Positions 63,001 through 64,000 of a stretch of DNA of 64,000 bases are shown here, one piece after another. The translations under genes and the position numbers were made by a program. Within the stretch, counting starts at the first letter, position 1; the number at the start of each line of letters is the position of its first letter. The stretch lies in assembly GCA_018267725.1 (NCBI GenBank), contig JAFDXY010000020.1, forward strand, positions 62,001-126,000. Reading direction: 5' to 3'. This DNA comes from Bacteroidota bacterium (GTDB lineage Bacteria; Bacteroidota; Bacteroidia; Chitinophagales; Chitinophagaceae). Under the pieces are notes generated by a model. That model ran no database searches. It had not been told where the DNA came from and worked only from the letters and a program-made list of their open reading frames with translations.

Positions 63001-63132
63001 GGTTTTAAATAATTGTACAAATTTTATTTGCACATATTGTTTTGGTTAAAGTTTTTTCTAAATTTAATTGTTGTAAGTTTAATTTTATTCTGTAATTTTT
63101 TATACATTTAATATTTTTTTAAACTAACACTA

Positions 63133-63831
63133 ATGGCTATTAATGGAGATAATTGCTTAACCTGTAAAGTAAGAAATTGTTCTATTTTAAAACCATGTAC
63201 TGTTACTACACTTTCTGCTATCAGCACTTTTAAAACTAGTCAAAAATTTAAAAAAGGAGAATACCTTTTTGAACAAGGTAGCCTTAATAAAGGTGTTTTC
63301 TTTATTAAAAAAGGAGTAGTTAAAGTTGAAATAAAATCTGCCGGCGGACGTTCGTTTATTGTAAAAATTGGTGGCCGAGGCGGTATTGTTGGTCATCGCG
63401 GCAGCGATAATAAATCTATTCAAAACTATACGGTTACAGCACTTTCAGAAGTAATATGTTGCTTTATTTCTACAACACTTTTTAAAAAAATATTACAAGG
63501 TGCTGCCGATTTAGAAAAACAACTTTCTGAAGAATATTTAAACGATTTAAAATTAATGGAACTCCGTTCCTTAAGTCTTGCCTACAAAACTGTTCGAGAA
63601 AAAATTGCAGAAATTATTTTACTAATTGCCGATTTATATAACTACACTTCTAAACAAAAAAGTTTTAGTATTGATTTAACCCGACAAGATTTTGCAGACC
63701 TTTCAGGCACAACAAAAGAACAAGTTTCGGCAGCATTAAAAGATTTTGAACGAAACGAACTAATTAAATACTCTGGCAAAAAATTTAATTTTATTAATAT
63801 ACAAGCTTTAAAAGCTATTGCCAATGTGTAA
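63133..63831 (+). CDS. Crp/Fnr-family regulator with N-terminal Cys cluster
   Basis: This 232-residue transcription factor has a cyclic-nucleotide-binding-type fold (about 25-140; KFKKGEYLFEQGSLNKGVFFIKKGVVKVEI) and a winged helix C-terminus (about 165-225; LTRQDFADLSGTTKEQVSAALKDFERNELI). Cys8, Cys11, Cys16 and Cys22 (CLTCKVRNCSILKPC) are spaced like the iron-sulfur site of FNR (C-x2-C-x5-C), with further Cys109 and Cys110 in the sensor domain. It could sense oxygen or redox. The pattern GRGGIVGHRG is unlike a cAMP pocket. No target sites were identified. A 301-base stretch from 62832 up to this start holds the promoter, tRNA and terminator only. Confidence 0.88.
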   Translation: MAINGDNCLTCKVRNCSILKPCTVTTLSAISTFKTSQKFKKGEYLFEQGSLNKGVFFIKKGVVKVEIKSAGGRSFIVKIGGRGGIVGHRGSDNKSIQNYTVTALSEVICCFISTTLFKKILQGAADLEKQLSEEYLNDLKLMELRSLSLAYKTVREKIAEIILLIADLYNYTSKQKSFSIDLTRQDFADLSGTTKEQVSAALKDFERNELIKYSGKKFNFINIQALKAIANV

Positions 63832-64000
63832 GGCAAGTTTTCTTTTTTTACACATACTTCCAAACTTCAATACAAAAAATACGAAATCGTAGTTTTTAAA
63901 AATTTAGCTTTCTCATTACTTTTTTCTGCTTTTATGCAAAAGTAGATTTGTTAGTACGTATTACTATTTGTTCTTCTCTTAAAAATAATTTTTATGGAAA

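Noticed and set aside
1-64000. CRISPR array, prophage or transposase
   Set aside because: No regularly spaced identical repeats with unique spacers, and no integrase, transposase or phage structural gene was recognised.
63832-64000. A new gene starting at ATG 63994
   Set aside because: Only two to three codons are inside the window, and the promoter-like sequence upstream is not convincing.

Overview
The window is AT-rich DNA from a member of the Bacteroidota, most likely Chitinophagaceae or a near relative (order Chitinophagales). The evidence is the gliding/type IX secretion genes gldK-gldL-gldM-gldN with porX, paired SusC/SusD proteins, DUF4271, DUF4293 and DUF3467 proteins, the futalosine route to menaquinone, strong use of TAA stops, a lack of Shine-Dalgarno sequences, and promoters of the Bacteroidota type (TAnnTTTG). 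It is mostly ordinary chromosome: housekeeping genes mixed with envelope genes, one tRNA, no rRNA, no CRISPR array and no recognisable transposase, integrase or phage.

Layout. 1-3.2 kb: end of ffh, then an agmatine-to-putrescine pair (aguB, aguA) split by a four-helix-bundle (23S intervening-sequence type) gene inside a long inverted repeat. 3.2-4.6 kb: a small block with a lipoprotein, an outer-membrane protein and an XRE regulator, bracketed by inverted copies of one palindromic repeat. 4.7-10.6 kb: a YncE/phosphoesterase fusion, mqnD and mqnB, queD, rimM, rpsP. 10.7-14.8 kb: DUF4271 protein, hemD and a DUF255 thioredoxin-like protein. 14.9-23 kb: gldKLMN, fabI, a SemiSWEET transporter and porX. 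23-29 kb: a siderophore-type TonB receptor, a metallo-beta-lactamase-fold hydrolase, a helix-hairpin-helix protein broken by an in-frame TGA, and an acyl-CoA dehydrogenase. 29-34 kb (minus strand): ECF sigma factor, membrane-anchored beta-barrel, lipoprotein, uvrC and a 47-residue protein. 34-37 kb: a ZnuD-like TonB receptor with two small secreted proteins. 37-44 kb: glyA, a sugar nucleotidyltransferase, nitronate monooxygenase, guaB, dprA. 44-48 kb: a rearranged locus with a type IX cargo lacking its N-terminus, a PorE-like OmpA protein and a decayed copy of that protein's tail. 48-56 kb: queE, folD and a SusC/SusD/DUF1735 operon. 56-64 kb: DUF3467, radC, prs, rplY, pth, an FAH hydrolase, a fused E1 dehydrogenase, a CAU-anticodon tRNA and an FNR-like regulator.

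How the genes work together. The clearest theme is type IX secretion: GldK/L/M/N form the envelope ring and motor, PorX is its PglZ-type response regulator, the 45.8-47.8 kb protein resembles the peptidoglycan-binding component PorE, and the gene beside it carries a C-terminal sorting domain. A second theme is nucleotide, one-carbon and tRNA-modification metabolism (guaB, prs, glyA, folD, queD, queE).

No large undescribed defence or mobile system is evident. The most unusual features are small: the intervening-sequence-like cassette inside the agmatine operon, whose right repeat arm is translated as the start of AguA; the broken helix-hairpin-helix gene; the duplicated and truncated PorE/cargo locus; several families of short ladder-like repeats, one of them inside the mqnD coding sequence; a repeat with a TTGCGTCGCACACTTGT core found just after three genes; and promoters placed so close to guaB and folD that leaderless mRNAs are predicted. 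All calls come from reading the sequence; no database search was run.
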